DNA of 64,000 bases from Sphingopyxis sp. GTDB lineage: Bacteria > Pseudomonadota > Alphaproteobacteria > Sphingomonadales > Sphingomonadaceae. Under the pieces are notes generated by a model. That model saw only the letters and a program-made list of their open reading frames with translations. It ran no database searches and was not told the DNA's origin. Positions 19,566 through 28,156 of this stretch are shown piece by piece. The stretch covers positions 89,612 through 153,611 of the forward strand of contig JAEULK010000050.1 in the NCBI GenBank assembly GCA_016793775.1, given 5' to 3'. Every line of letters starts with the position of its first letter. Within the stretch, counting starts at the first letter, position 1. Made by a program: the position numbers and the translations under genes.

Positions 19566-20800
19566 GCTTCGCGCACGCCACGACTTGCGCGCCCTCGTCG
19601 GCCGACAGCTTCGTTGCGGGAACGCTCGCGTCGATAGAATGCCATGCGCAGACGATCGGCAATGCCGGTTACCTTGCGCTGTCGGCGCCGGGTTCGGGCA
19701 TCATGGCGTTCCTGACCGCGATGCTGACGATCTTCATCGCGCTGATCGGCTATCGCATGTTCGTCGGACGCGGCCCCGATCTCGGCGGCGGGTTGCTGAT
19801 CTTCGCCAAGATCGGCATCGTGCTGGCGCTCGCGACGAGTTGGCCGGCCTTTCGTACCCTGATCTACGATGTCGCGATCGACACGCCGGCGCAGATCGGC
19901 ACCACCGTCGGCGGCGCGGCGTCGCTGACCGGCGGCGGGGCCGCCCTCAGCGATCGCCTGTCCGAAACCGACCGCGCGCTTCGCACGCTCAACGCCTGGG
20001 GTGTTGGCAGCGAGCGGAACCGCGCCGGGGTCAGCGACAACCAGAATATCGAACCCGACACGACTTATGAAACCAAGGCGCTCGGCGCGGCGCGGATGAG
20101 TTTCCTGACCGGCGCGATCGGCAGCATCGCGCTGACCCGGCTGGCGGCGGGCGTGCTGCTCGCGCTCGGCCCCTTGTTCATCGCCTTTCTGCTGTTCGAT
20201 GCGACGCGCGGGATATTCGGCGGCTGGCTGCGCGGGCTGATCGGGCTGACGCTCGGCACCACCGCGAGTTCGCTCGTCCTCGCGGTCGAGACCGCGATCG
20301 TCCAGCCGCGCGTCGTGACGCTGATCAACCTGCGCGCCTCGGGCTATTCGATCGCGGGGTCGGCGACAGAACTGCTCGTGCTCGGCATCGTCTTTGCCTT
20401 CGTCACCCTCGCGATCTTGCTCATTTCCTTCTACGTCGCCGCAGGTCTCCGCCTGCCGAGTTGGCAATGGACGCAGCAATATCTGCCCGCTTCGCTGGGC
20501 GGCGCGGGGGTTGGCGCGGGGCAGCGCCCGCTGACCCAGCCCGCCGAGCGCGCAGATCCACGCTCGCGCGCCGCGGTGGTCGTCGATGCGGTCGAGGCGA
20601 TGCAGCGCCGCGAAGCCACTGCCGGCGCCAATGCGGGTGGCGGCCATGATCGCGCCCGCGCGGTCGCCGGTGCCGCCTCCGCCGCCACGGCGTCGCGCAA
20701 CACCCAGCGCGCGCCGATCGACACAGGAGGCGACGCGCCCACGCGCCGCCGCACCACCGGTCGCAGCTCGACGAGCGGGACCCGGCGGGACACACGCTGA
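19562..20800 (+). CDS. virB6: VirB6/TrbL-type polytopic membrane protein
   Basis: 412 residues, starting at the ATG that overlaps the virB4 stop. At least five hydrophobic segments lie between residues about 35 and 300, including SIALTRLAAGVLLALGPLFIAFLLFD (interrupted by family gaps) and FVTLAILLISFYVAAGL. The last 100 residues are polar, low in complexity and rich in Ala, Arg and Thr. VirB6 forms the inner-membrane channel. It follows virB4 directly: the minor pilin gene virB5, normally between them, is absent. Confidence 0.88.
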   Translation: MSFAHATTCAPSSADSFVAGTLASIECHAQTIGNAGYLALSAPGSGIMAFLTAMLTIFIALIGYRMFVGRGPDLGGGLLIFAKIGIVLALATSWPAFRTLIYDVAIDTPAQIGTTVGGAASLTGGGAALSDRLSETDRALRTLNAWGVGSERNRAGVSDNQNIEPDTTYETKALGAARMSFLTGAIGSIALTRLAAGVLLALGPLFIAFLLFDATRGIFGGWLRGLIGLTLGTTASSLVLAVETAIVQPRVVTLINLRASGYSIAGSATELLVLGIVFAFVTLAILLISFYVAAGLRLPSWQWTQQYLPASLGGAGVGAGQRPLTQPAERADPRSRAAVVVDAVEAMQRREATAGANAGGGHDRARAVAGAASAATASRNTQRAPIDTGGDAPTRRRTTGRSSTSGTRRDTR

Positions 20801-21639
20801 TGAAGCAGGATATGAAACAGAACCGCGAAGACTATCTGCAGGCCGCCGAAAGCTGGGGCGCCGACCGGCACGACGAGCTGACCAAATCGCGCCGTACGGC
20901 GTGGATCGTCGCCAGCGTCGCGGCGGCGATCGCGCTGTTCGAGGCATTGGCGCTCGTCTTCCTGATGCCGCTCAAGACGGTCGAACCCTATACATTGCTC
21001 GTCGATCGCCACACCGGCTATGTTCAGGCGCTCAATCCACTTGAGCCCGCGCGCGTCAATGGCGACACCGCGCTGACGCAAAGCTTCCTCGTCCAATATG
21101 TCATCGGGCGCGAGAATTACGACGTCGATTCGGTCCAGAACGATTATCGCAAGGTCGCGCTGTGGTCGGCCGACAGGGCGCGCAGCGACTATCTGGCGCT
21201 GATGCAGGCGAGCAATCCCGCCAGCCCGTTCGCCCGCTATCCGCGTAACACCGTCATCGAAGCACAGGTGAAGAGCGTGTCGCCGATCAGCGCCAATGTC
21301 GCACTGATCCGCTTCGACACCCGCCGCCGCGACGCCGCGGGCGACTGGCAGCCGGCGCAGAGCTGGGTCTCGACGGTCAAATATCGTTTCACGGGCGAGC
21401 CGATGAAGCAGGAGGACCGGGTGTTCAACCCGCTCGGTTTCCAGGTCGTCAGCTATCGCCGCGACGCTGAGATGCTTCCCGCCGCACTGCCCGCCGACAC
21501 CCGTCCGGCAGTAGCGAACGGCGGAGCGGCCGCCCCGATCGCGGTCGGGAACGAAGTGCTGCCGCAACCGCCGGCGGGTCCGCCGCGCAAAGGCGACGTC
21601 GTCAAGGTCCTTCCCAACGGCACACAGGTCACGCTGTGA
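20800..21639 (+). CDS. virB8: VirB8-type core inner-membrane protein
   Basis: 279 residues. The start overlaps the virB6 stop by one base (TGATG). A 35-residue cytoplasmic N-terminus contains YLQAAESWGADR. One membrane helix follows (about 37-60), then a periplasmic NTF2-like VirB8 domain (TVEPYTLLVDRHTGYVQ, NPASPFARYP, VKYRFTGEP). The Pro/Ala-rich tail after residue 235 is longer than in the Agrobacterium protein. VirB8 nucleates the inner-membrane complex. Confidence 0.92.
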   Translation: MKQDMKQNREDYLQAAESWGADRHDELTKSRRTAWIVASVAAAIALFEALALVFLMPLKTVEPYTLLVDRHTGYVQALNPLEPARVNGDTALTQSFLVQYVIGRENYDVDSVQNDYRKVALWSADRARSDYLALMQASNPASPFARYPRNTVIEAQVKSVSPISANVALIRFDTRRRDAAGDWQPAQSWVSTVKYRFTGEPMKQEDRVFNPLGFQVVSYRRDAEMLPAALPADTRPAVANGGAAAPIAVGNEVLPQPPAGPPRKGDVVKVLPNGTQVTL

Positions 21640-22334
21640 ACCGATTGACGCCCTTGCTGCTGGCGGCGCTGTTCGCGGTGCCGGCGACGGCGCAGATCGA
21701 GCCCGAGCCGGTCGGCATCGACGCGTCGATCCAGTCGGTGACTTATGCGGAGGGCAAGGTCGTCCGGCTGACCGCGGCGCTTGGCTATCAGCTGACCGTC
21801 GAAATCTCGGCCGACGAGACGATCGAGAATATCGCGGTCGGCGACAGCAGCGCCTGGCAGGTATCGCCGAGCCGCCGCGGCGACCGCATCTTCGTCAAGC
21901 CGCTCCAATATGGCATCACCACGAACATGACGGTGGTGACGGGCACGCGCACCTATTTGTTCGAACTCTCTTCCTCGGGCTATGGCGGCCCGGGCGCGGC
22001 GCAGATCGTCCGTTTCGCCTATCCCGAAGCGAAGCCGGTGATGACCCCGCCCGACGACCAGCGCGTCGATCAGGGCCTCTACAAGCTCACCGGCACGCGC
22101 GAATTGTTCCCCGCCGCGATCAGCGAGGACGGTCAGCGCACCTATATGCAATGGAATGACGATGGCTTGCTGCCCGCCATTTATGTGGTCGACAAATTGG
22201 GGCAGGAAGTGCTGGTCGATGCGATGATGCGCGACGGCATATTGACCATCGACGAAGTGGTGCCCAGCCTCGTCTTCCGGCTCGACGGCAAGCTCGCGCG
22301 CGCCGTCCGCCGCAGCCCGGCGCGCTCGAAATGA
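21636..22334 (+). CDS. virB9: VirB9/CagX-type outer-membrane core protein
   Basis: 232 residues. GTG start overlapping the virB8 stop (GTGA). Signal peptide to about residue 19 (PATAQ). The body shows the VirB9 pattern: KVVRLTAALGYQLTVEIS, ENIAVGDSSAWQV, LFVKP-type strand IFVKPL, NMTVVTGTRTYLFEL, then a C-terminal domain (YMQWNDDGLLPAIYVVD). In other systems VirB9 joins VirB7 and VirB10 in the outer-membrane ring. No virB7 lipoprotein was found here, and the mature protein has no cysteine to bond with one. Confidence 0.92.
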   Translation: MNRLTPLLLAALFAVPATAQIEPEPVGIDASIQSVTYAEGKVVRLTAALGYQLTVEISADETIENIAVGDSSAWQVSPSRRGDRIFVKPLQYGITTNMTVVTGTRTYLFELSSSGYGGPGAAQIVRFAYPEAKPVMTPPDDQRVDQGLYKLTGTRELFPAAISEDGQRTYMQWNDDGLLPAIYVVDKLGQEVLVDAMMRDGILTIDEVVPSLVFRLDGKLARAVRRSPARSK

Positions 22335-23389
22335 CCGAAACCACAACCGCCGCCTCCCCCGAACCCGCCAGCGCGCCCGTCGTCCGCCGTCCGCGTCAGG
22401 GGCTGCCGACGCCGCTGCTGGTCGGCGCGGCCTTGCTCGCCGCCGTCATCCTTTTCGTGGCGCTGGAGGCGCGGCGCCAGAATGCCGAGGCCCCCGCGGT
22501 TGCGGGTGCCGGAACCGCGACGATCGCCGCGCCGCCACCGCTCGCGCTTCCCGATTATCCCCAGCCGCCGCAATATCTCGCGGTGCCACTGGCGCCCGAG
22601 CCCGAAGCGCCGACGCGGGGTGCGCCGCCTCCGCCGCCGCAGATCGTCTATATGCCGCAACCGAACCAGGGACCGCCGCCGGGTTACGACCCGCCGCAGC
22701 CGCCGCCGCGCGCGGTGGGTGCCGGCCCCGTGCTCGTCTATGATGGCGGCGCGCCCGGTGCTGCCGCAGGCGGGGCGCAGGACGACGGCAATGGCGCGCC
22801 GCGCGCCGGGGCGCTTCCCGAGGCGGGCCGCGTGCGCGCCGGGGTGCTCGCCAATCGTTCGATGACGGTCGTGCAAGGGTCGCTGATCCCCGCCGTGCTC
22901 GAGACCCCGCTCGACAGCTCGCGCCCGGGCTTCTCGCGCGCGGTCGTGTCGCGCGATGTGCGCAGCTTCGACGGCAGCCGGGTGCTCATCCCGCGCGGCA
23001 GCCGCCTGATCGGCGAATATCGCTCCGAAGCGACGCAGGGCCAGAAACGCGCCTTCATTACCTGGACGCGGCTGATCCGCCCCGACGGCGCGACGATCGC
23101 GCTGAACTCGCCCTCGGGCGATCCGCTCGGCCGCGGCGGGCTGAAGGCCAAGGTCAACAGCCATTTCTTCTCGCGCTTCGGCGAGGCGATCCTGCAATCG
23201 GTGCTCGACATCGGCGTCAATGCGGCCGCGAGCGCGACCAATTCGCCGGTCGTGATCCTGCCCGGCGGCACCGGCGCCCAGCGCCCGCAGCCCACGACGA
23301 TCGCCCCGACGCTGAAGGTTGCGCAGGGCACCAGCATCTCGGTGTTCGTCGCGCGCGACCTCGATTTTTCGGGCGTGGAGCGCCGCTGA
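22331..23389 (+). CDS. virB10: VirB10/TrbI-type core protein
   Basis: 352 residues. The ATG overlaps the virB9 stop. Residues 1-30 are cytoplasmic, followed by one helix (about 33-52) and then a Pro-rich periplasmic stretch (about 60-150, with PPPPPQIVYMPQPNQGPPPGYDP split by loops). The TrbI/VirB10 barrel domain (about 165-350) includes GSLIPAVLETPLDS, VLIPRGSRLIGEY and RLIRPDGATIALNSP. VirB10 spans both membranes and senses ATP use by the system. It is followed one base later by virB11. Confidence 0.93.
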   Translation: MTETTTAASPEPASAPVVRRPRQGLPTPLLVGAALLAAVILFVALEARRQNAEAPAVAGAGTATIAAPPPLALPDYPQPPQYLAVPLAPEPEAPTRGAPPPPPQIVYMPQPNQGPPPGYDPPQPPPRAVGAGPVLVYDGGAPGAAAGGAQDDGNGAPRAGALPEAGRVRAGVLANRSMTVVQGSLIPAVLETPLDSSRPGFSRAVVSRDVRSFDGSRVLIPRGSRLIGEYRSEATQGQKRAFITWTRLIRPDGATIALNSPSGDPLGRGGLKAKVNSHFFSRFGEAILQSVLDIGVNAAASATNSPVVILPGGTGAQRPQPTTIAPTLKVAQGTSISVFVARDLDFSGVERR

Positions 23390-23390
23390 G

Positions 23391-24392
23391 ATGGGCCATG
23401 TCGCGGCCCTGCCCGACGACCGCGTCTATTTCCGCAGTTATCTCGCGCCGCTTGCGCCTTTGCTCGCGCGCGACGACGTCACCGACATCTATGTCAATCG
23501 CCCAGGCGAGGCCTGGGCCGAATCGCTGAGCGGCAAGATCGAGACGCACGAGATCCCGGCGCTGACCGAACAGATGCTCGAACGGCTGGCGCGGCAGATT
23601 GCGGCGCTGTCGCACCAGGGGATCAACCGCGAGCATCCGTTGCTGTCGGCGACGATGCCCGACGGCGCGCGCGTGCAGATCGTCGCGCCGCCCGCGACGC
23701 GGGCCACGATGGTGCTGGCGATCCGCAAGCATGTGTCGCCCGACCTGCGCCTCGAGGATTATGCGGGCAGCGGTGCCTTTGCCGCGACCCGGTCGGGACG
23801 CATCGGCGACGCGAGCGATCTCGACCGCAAATTGCACGACCTGCTCGATGCCGGCGATATCCCCGCGCTGCTCCGCACCGCGGTGCAGAGCCGCAAGAAT
23901 GTGCTGATCTCGGGCGGCACCTCGTCGGGCAAGACGACCTTCCTCAACGCGCTGCTGCGCGAGGTGCCCGAGCGTGAGCGCCTGATATTGATCGAGGATA
24001 CGCCCGAAATCACCATTCATCATCCGAACGCCGTCGGGCTGCTCGCGGCGCGCAGCGCGCTCGGCGAAACGCATACGACGGCGGAGGATCTGCTCAGCGC
24101 CTCGCTGCGCCTGCGCCCCGACCGCATCATCCTCGGCGAGCTGCGCGGGCCCGAGGCCTTCTCCTTCCTGCGCGCGGTCAACAGCGGCCATCCGGGGTCG
24201 ATGACGACGATCCACGCCGACAGCCCCGAGCGCGCGATCGAACAGCTCACCTTGCTCGTGCTGCAATCGGGCAGCCGCCTCGACCGCGCCGATGTCCATC
24301 ATTATGTGCGCTCGACGGTGGACGTCTTCGTCCAGCTCGACCGCAGCGGCGGCAAGCGGCATATCAGCGAAGTGAAATTGCGCGAGGGCTGA
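23391..24392 (+). CDS. virB11: VirB11 secretion ATPase
   Basis: 333 residues from the ATG one base after the virB10 stop. N-terminal domain: ARDDVTDIYVNRPGEAW. Walker A GGTSSGKTT lies near residue 175; then an Asp box (LILIEDTPEI), Walker B (RIILGELRGPEA) and the His box SGHPGSMTTIHAD. It forms a hexamer at the inner membrane, which switches the apparatus between pilus building and secretion. Last gene of the operon. The next gene is convergent, 34 nt away, and no terminator was found between them. No virD4 coupling protein follows. Confidence 0.94.
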   Translation: MGHVAALPDDRVYFRSYLAPLAPLLARDDVTDIYVNRPGEAWAESLSGKIETHEIPALTEQMLERLARQIAALSHQGINREHPLLSATMPDGARVQIVAPPATRATMVLAIRKHVSPDLRLEDYAGSGAFAATRSGRIGDASDLDRKLHDLLDAGDIPALLRTAVQSRKNVLISGGTSSGKTTFLNALLREVPERERLILIEDTPEITIHHPNAVGLLAARSALGETHTTAEDLLSASLRLRPDRIILGELRGPEAFSFLRAVNSGHPGSMTTIHADSPERAIEQLTLLVLQSGSRLDRADVHHYVRSTVDVFVQLDRSGGKRHISEVKLREG

Positions 24393-24426
24393 CGGTTACC
24401 GCGTCCTCATCAAGGCACGCAGATGG

Positions 24427-25401
24427 CTATTTCTTGACAACGCCGCCGGTAAAGCTGCCATTCGATTGATTGCCGGCGAATATATTGTCGCGGGCGCTGG
24501 CGACCGACGCTCCATCCTGGGTGGCAATCCCCAGCACATTGTTGGTGATGCTGCTGCCCTTCACCGCGACCTGCGCGCCGCTGCCGCGCGCGCCGATGGC
24601 TGCCACGATATGGTTGGCGAGAACGACGTCATCGACCTCCAGATCGATCCGACCGGCGCGCGCATCCACAGATATTCCATGCTGGGCAAAATCGAAGCGA
24701 GTCGGCGAGGAAGTTCGGACGATCCCGCTCTTCGCCACCACTCCGGTCATCGCCGCTGCCGGCGAGCTGGTGCCGATGGCCACTCCGAAACGGATTGCGC
24801 TATCGATTGTCAAATTGCTCAACGCGAAGCGAAAATTTCCGGCAGTTGTCGCGCCCAGGCCGACGCCGCAAAAATTATTAACCGACGTGATATTGTCGAC
24901 GGTGACCAATGCCACGTTGCGCGCGCCCACGGCGCAGTCGCCGAGCGCATAGAATGTCGAATTGCGGACATGGAGTGCCCCGCCCGAGGTCATCAATATA
25001 CCGCCCTGCCCGGCCCGGTAATTTCCCTGAATCGTCAGGCCGCTGATGAGGACGGTATCGGTGGGGCCGGCATCGATGATGATGGTCGGAACATATCCCT
25101 CATCGGTCTCTACCGCCTCGATGCCGCCGTGCGCGTCATCGCAGATCACCGAGATCGACTTGGTGATGGTGAACATCCCGAACATGCCCGAATCGAGGCA
25201 ATTGATCTCGCCCCCGGCGGCCGTCTTGCCATGCGCCCCCGCAAAGGTCCGGCACGGCGCCGTCCTGCTACATGGATTGAGGTCGTCGCCGACGCCTGAA
25301 ACCCAGGTGCGTGTGGCCTGCGCCGATGCTGGCGCGGCAAAGCCAACTGCCAGGGCGAACAAAAGTGCCGCGCCAAGCAGAGCGCCAATGCGAAGGGTCA
25401 T
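24427..25401 (-). CDS. Exported right-handed beta-helix protein 1
   Basis: 324 residues, signal peptide to about residue 27 (PASAQ). The conserved head TRTWVSGVGDDLNPCSRTAPCRTFAG is read in two parts: the sugar-lyase-like ATRTWVSGVGDD and the Cys pair CSRTAPC. KTAAGGEINCLDSG follows, then irregular parallel beta-helix rungs (LHVRNSTFYALGDCAVG, VTVDNITSVNN). The family resembles pectate-lyase-like helices, but no catalytic residues can be identified. Probably a surface or periplasmic protein. A paralogue lies 72 nt upstream on the same strand; both end facing the T4SS operon. Confidence 0.85.
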   Translation of the reverse strand: MTLRIGALLGAALLFALAVGFAAPASAQATRTWVSGVGDDLNPCSRTAPCRTFAGAHGKTAAGGEINCLDSGMFGMFTITKSISVICDDAHGGIEAVETDEGYVPTIIIDAGPTDTVLISGLTIQGNYRAGQGGILMTSGGALHVRNSTFYALGDCAVGARNVALVTVDNITSVNNFCGVGLGATTAGNFRFALSNLTIDSAIRFGVAIGTSSPAAAMTGVVAKSGIVRTSSPTRFDFAQHGISVDARAGRIDLEVDDVVLANHIVAAIGARGSGAQVAVKGSSITNNVLGIATQDGASVASARDNIFAGNQSNGSFTGGVVKK

Positions 25402-25473
25402 ATCATCCCCGATGTCGAAACGGAAAGGTGTGCATAGGGTCGGCGCCTTCCGACGCCGACCCTGATGCCCGGC

Positions 25474-26445
25474 TTACTGCTTGGTAGCAGTCGCCGTGAA
25501 GCTGCCGTTGTTGTTGTTGCCGACCACCACATTGTCGCCGAAGGTGACGAGATTGCCGCCGGTCAGCGAACGGACGCCGTTGCCATTCTGGGTGATCGTG
25601 TTGCCGCTGGCGTTGACGGTCGCCAGCGCGTCTTCGGACATCACACCGGTGCTGCCGTTACCGCTCACGACCGAGTCGGTCAGCGTGACGTTGACCGTGC
25701 CACCGCCGGGCGCCGAGCGGGCATAGACCCCGATCTGGCTGTCGACGATTTCACTGCCCGAGATCGCACCCTTGACGCTCGAACCCGCGGCGCTCGCGTC
25801 GATGCGGATGCCGCCGCGGTTGTTGTCGGCGATTTTGGTGTTGGCGATCAGGAGGTTCACCGCCACGCCGGCGCCCGGCTGCACCTGCACGCCGCCGGTA
25901 ACGCCCGACGCAGCGCCGTTGTCGATGATCGTGACGTTTTCGAGCGTCAGCGACGAACCGCTTGTCGTCGTCGACTGGAAATTGATCCCAAAGCCGCCGC
26001 CGCGGAAACCGCGGATGACCGAATTACGGATGTGCAGGCCGGCCCCGGTGTTGAAGCGCACGCCGTTGACCCCGGCACCGAACCCCTGAAGGTCGAAACC
26101 GCTGAGCAGCACGACGTCGTTCACGCCTGCGGAGATGTTGATGCCGTTGCCGCCCGACGCCAGGATGCCGTTAAGTTCGCCTTCGCAGATCAGCGAGATC
26201 GCCTTGGTGATCGTCACCGCACCGAAACCGCCCGGATCGAGGCAGTTGATCTCTCCGCCCGCGGCGGTCTTCGAAATCGCACCGGCGAAGGTCTTGCACG
26301 GCGCGGTGCGGCTGCACGGATTGGCGTCGTCGCCGACGCCCGAAATCCAGGTGCGCGTCGCCTGCGCCGAAGCGGGCGTTGCGAGCGGAATGGCGAGCAT
26401 CGCCACAAAGGCGGCGAGCAGGCCGCGCAACATATATCTGGTCAT
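25474..26445 (-). CDS. Exported right-handed beta-helix protein 2
   Basis: 323 residues from the ATG at 26445 behind GGGGGA; the longer open frame upstream is not used. Signal peptide to about residue 27 (PASAQ). It shares the head ATRTWISGVGDDANPCSRTAPC (read as ATRTWISGVGDD plus CSRTAPC) and KTAAGGEINCLDPGG with its neighbour. The rungs are richer in Gly and Asn (NNRGGIRIDASAAG, DNVVVGNNNNGSFT), so the second half has diverged. The pair looks like a tandem duplication. Function unknown. Confidence 0.85.
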   Translation of the reverse strand: MTRYMLRGLLAAFVAMLAIPLATPASAQATRTWISGVGDDANPCSRTAPCKTFAGAISKTAAGGEINCLDPGGFGAVTITKAISLICEGELNGILASGGNGINISAGVNDVVLLSGFDLQGFGAGVNGVRFNTGAGLHIRNSVIRGFRGGGFGINFQSTTTSGSSLTLENVTIIDNGAASGVTGGVQVQPGAGVAVNLLIANTKIADNNRGGIRIDASAAGSSVKGAISGSEIVDSQIGVYARSAPGGGTVNVTLTDSVVSGNGSTGVMSEDALATVNASGNTITQNGNGVRSLTGGNLVTFGDNVVVGNNNNGSFTATATKQ

Positions 26446-26790
26446 CGAATATCCCCCAATGATCGCCCCGATCGGCCATCGGCGCATGCCGTTCGGTCGA
26501 GGCAGTTTTCCCACTGTGCCGCGAGGAAGCTGAAATCTGCGGCGCCACCCTATATGGCGGCGCTTTCCTGCCGGGCACGGAGAATCGCGAGCCCCCACGA
26601 GGCCGCGCTCTCCTGTCGGGAGCATGGCAGCATATCGGGTGCCTAGCAAGCGCTTAACCATGAGGGCGCGCGCCCTTAAACGCAAGACAACTGCTTGTCT
26701 TTACTCGATTTCTCTCGGTTATGGCGGTTTCGGGCACGCGCAGGGGTTGCCAGATCGCAGGAGCGCCGCTAGGGGCGTCTGCCTCAGCGA
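26446..26790. other. Intergenic region before tRNA-Ser
   Basis: 345 nt without a credible gene. It holds a 14-nt palindrome AGGGCGCGCGCCCT (26663-26676) and the inverted repeat AAGACAA/TTGTCTT (26684-26701, CTGC loop). TTGTCT (26695-26700) with TTATGG 18 nt later could be the tRNA promoter, though the match is weak. The stretch next to the beta-helix gene should hold its promoter, but no good boxes were found. Confidence 0.45.
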
Positions 26791-26880
26791 GGAGAGTTGG
26801 CTGAGTGGTCGAAAGCGTCGCACTCGAAATGCGAAGTGCCGGCAACGGTACCGAGGGTTCGAATCCCTCACTCTCCTCCA
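26791..26880 (+). tRNA. tRNA-Ser (anticodon CGA)
   Basis: A 90-nt cloverleaf with encoded CCA. Acceptor GGAGAGT (26791-26797) pairs with ACTCTCC (26870-26876). The anticodon stem TCGCA/TGCGA encloses the loop CTCGAAA, giving anticodon CGA for UCG codons. The long variable arm (AGTGCCGGCAACGGTACC) is diagnostic of class II tRNAs. The T arm is GAGGG-TTCGAAT-CCCTC. The discriminator base 73 is T, where bacterial tRNA-Ser usually has G. Confidence 0.95.
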
Positions 26881-26914
26881 TTTTTCCCATCATCGACCAA
26901 AGATGGGTGGCGCA

Positions 26915-26938
26915 CCGCCCCGGACGGTTCCGGGGCGG
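26915..26938. terminator. GC hairpin between tRNA-Ser and the Yip1-like gene
   Basis: Perfect 9-bp stem CCGCCCCGG/CCGGGGCGG with an ACGGTT loop, between the convergent tRNA and membrane-protein gene. Neither strand has a T-run after the stem, so its role as terminator is uncertain. A run of five T follows the tRNA CCA at once (26881-26885). Confidence 0.4.
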
Positions 26939-26950
26939 CCGCACCGATCG

Positions 26951-27586
26951 CTAGGCGCCCGGAATGACGATCGCCGGCGCGGCGAGCGCGGCGACGATCA
27001 GCCCGATGACGAAGAACAATGCGATCGCGACGAGGACGACGACGGCGGTATAGCCGATCGCCTTGTCCTGCGGCGCCTTCATCAGGATCGGGAGCCCCAA
27101 GTAGAGCAGATACAGGCTGTAGAGGCCGACGACCCCCAGGACGGCGAGCGCCGGGATCAGGCCGAAAATGCCGGCGAGCCAGGCAGCGGTCCACGAATAG
27201 GCCGAAACCTTCAGCGCCTGGATCTGGTTCTTCTGACCGCCGAAGGTCGGCGCCAGCCCGTCGATGACCAGCGCGACAATATATATGCTGACCAGCGTCA
27301 AGCCATAGGACAAGATCGACTGGAGCACCGCGCCGACGAGCGGCGGGCGATAGGTGACGCCGAACAGGCTATAGCCGAAGACCTGTCCGCCGAGCAACTG
27401 CGCGATCGGGCCGATCGCCGCGAGAACCAGCACATAGGGCCTGTAGATCGACTGGGTGGTCGCGGGCTCGGCGTCGATCGCCGCCCAGGTCTCTTTCGGC
27501 TTGAGGATGATATCCTTGGCGCGCGCGATAACCCCCGGCGCCGGGGTACCGGGCTGGATGGGGTCGCCAAAAGGTGTGTCGTTCAT
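26951..27586 (-). CDS. Yip1-family integral membrane protein
   Basis: 211 residues from the ATG at 27586, behind GGGAAGGG. The cytoplasmic N-terminus has ARAKDIILKPKETWAAIDAEP, read as the Yip1 motif (RAK-I-L-P--TW--I). Five hydrophobic segments follow between residues 50 and 208. Yip1 proteins are known from eukaryotic vesicle traffic; the role of bacterial members is not established. Transcribed away from hspQ, with 177 nt between. Confidence 0.8.
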   Translation of the reverse strand: MNDTPFGDPIQPGTPAPGVIARAKDIILKPKETWAAIDAEPATTQSIYRPYVLVLAAIGPIAQLLGGQVFGYSLFGVTYRPPLVGAVLQSILSYGLTLVSIYIVALVIDGLAPTFGGQKNQIQALKVSAYSWTAAWLAGIFGLIPALAVLGVVGLYSLYLLYLGLPILMKAPQDKAIGYTAVVVLVAIALFFVIGLIVAALAAPAIVIPGA

Positions 27587-27684
27587 GCAATGCCCTTCCC
27601 TTGTTGCCAATCAGGACGGCCCGGAATCCGACGTCGAACAGGCGGAGGCCGCGCGAACAACCTAACCCAAACGACGAAGCCGTC

Positions 27685-27757
27685 TATAATCTTCGTCACA
27701 GCGAATTCGGCGAGCCGAGTGTAACGGGCTTGAAACATGCGTGAATAGCCATAGATT
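27685..27757 (+). promoter_or_regulatory. Promoter candidates for hspQ
   Basis: Two alternatives. A full TATAAT at 27685-27690 has no clear -35. A heat-shock-like pair CTTGAA (27729-27734), 14 nt, CCATAGATT (27749-27757) lies so close to the ATG at 27764 that its transcript would be nearly leaderless. Confidence 0.35.
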
Positions 27758-27763
27758 GGACCG

Positions 27764-28147
27764 ATGATGCCCGAATCCCCGACCGAATTTTCCGGCTCCG
27801 CGCAAAAGCCCGCCGCCCCGCTGATCGACCGTGCGCGCTTCGCGCCCGGCGACATCGTGCGGCACCGCATGTTCGATTTCCGCGGCGTCGTGTTCGACAT
27901 CGACCCGGTCTTCGCGAACAGCGACGAATGGTATGAGGCGATCCCCGAGGGCATGCGCCCGGCGAAAGAGCAGCCCTTCTACCACCTGCTCGCCGAAAAC
28001 GAGGACAGCTCGTACATCGCCTATGTCAGCCAGCAGAATCTGGTGGCCGACGGCGAACGCGGCCCGGTCGACCATCCGCAGATCGACGCGATGTTCGAAG
28101 GCCTCGAACAGGGGCGGTACAGGCTGCGCGCGATCCACCGCCACTGA
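27764..28147 (+). CDS. hspQ: Heat-shock protein HspQ
   Basis: 127 residues; ATG at 27764 or 27767, with no good ribosome site upstream. After a 25-residue Pro/Ala-rich lead come FAPGDIVRHRMFDFRGVVFDIDPVF (YccV/HspQ signature), EWYEAIP, QPFYHLLAENEDSSYIAYVSQQNL and DHPQI. In enterobacteria HspQ binds hemimethylated DNA and acts as a specificity factor for Lon protease. It ends 9 nt from the convergent ABC permease gene. Confidence 0.93.
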   Translation: MMPESPTEFSGSAQKPAAPLIDRARFAPGDIVRHRMFDFRGVVFDIDPVFANSDEWYEAIPEGMRPAKEQPFYHLLAENEDSSYIAYVSQQNLVADGERGPVDHPQIDAMFEGLEQGRYRLRAIHRH

Positions 28148-28156
28148 TTCGGATAG

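Noticed and set aside
16597-24392. Integrative conjugative element
   Set aside because: No relaxase, coupling protein, integrase or att-like repeats were found near the operon or the tRNA gene.
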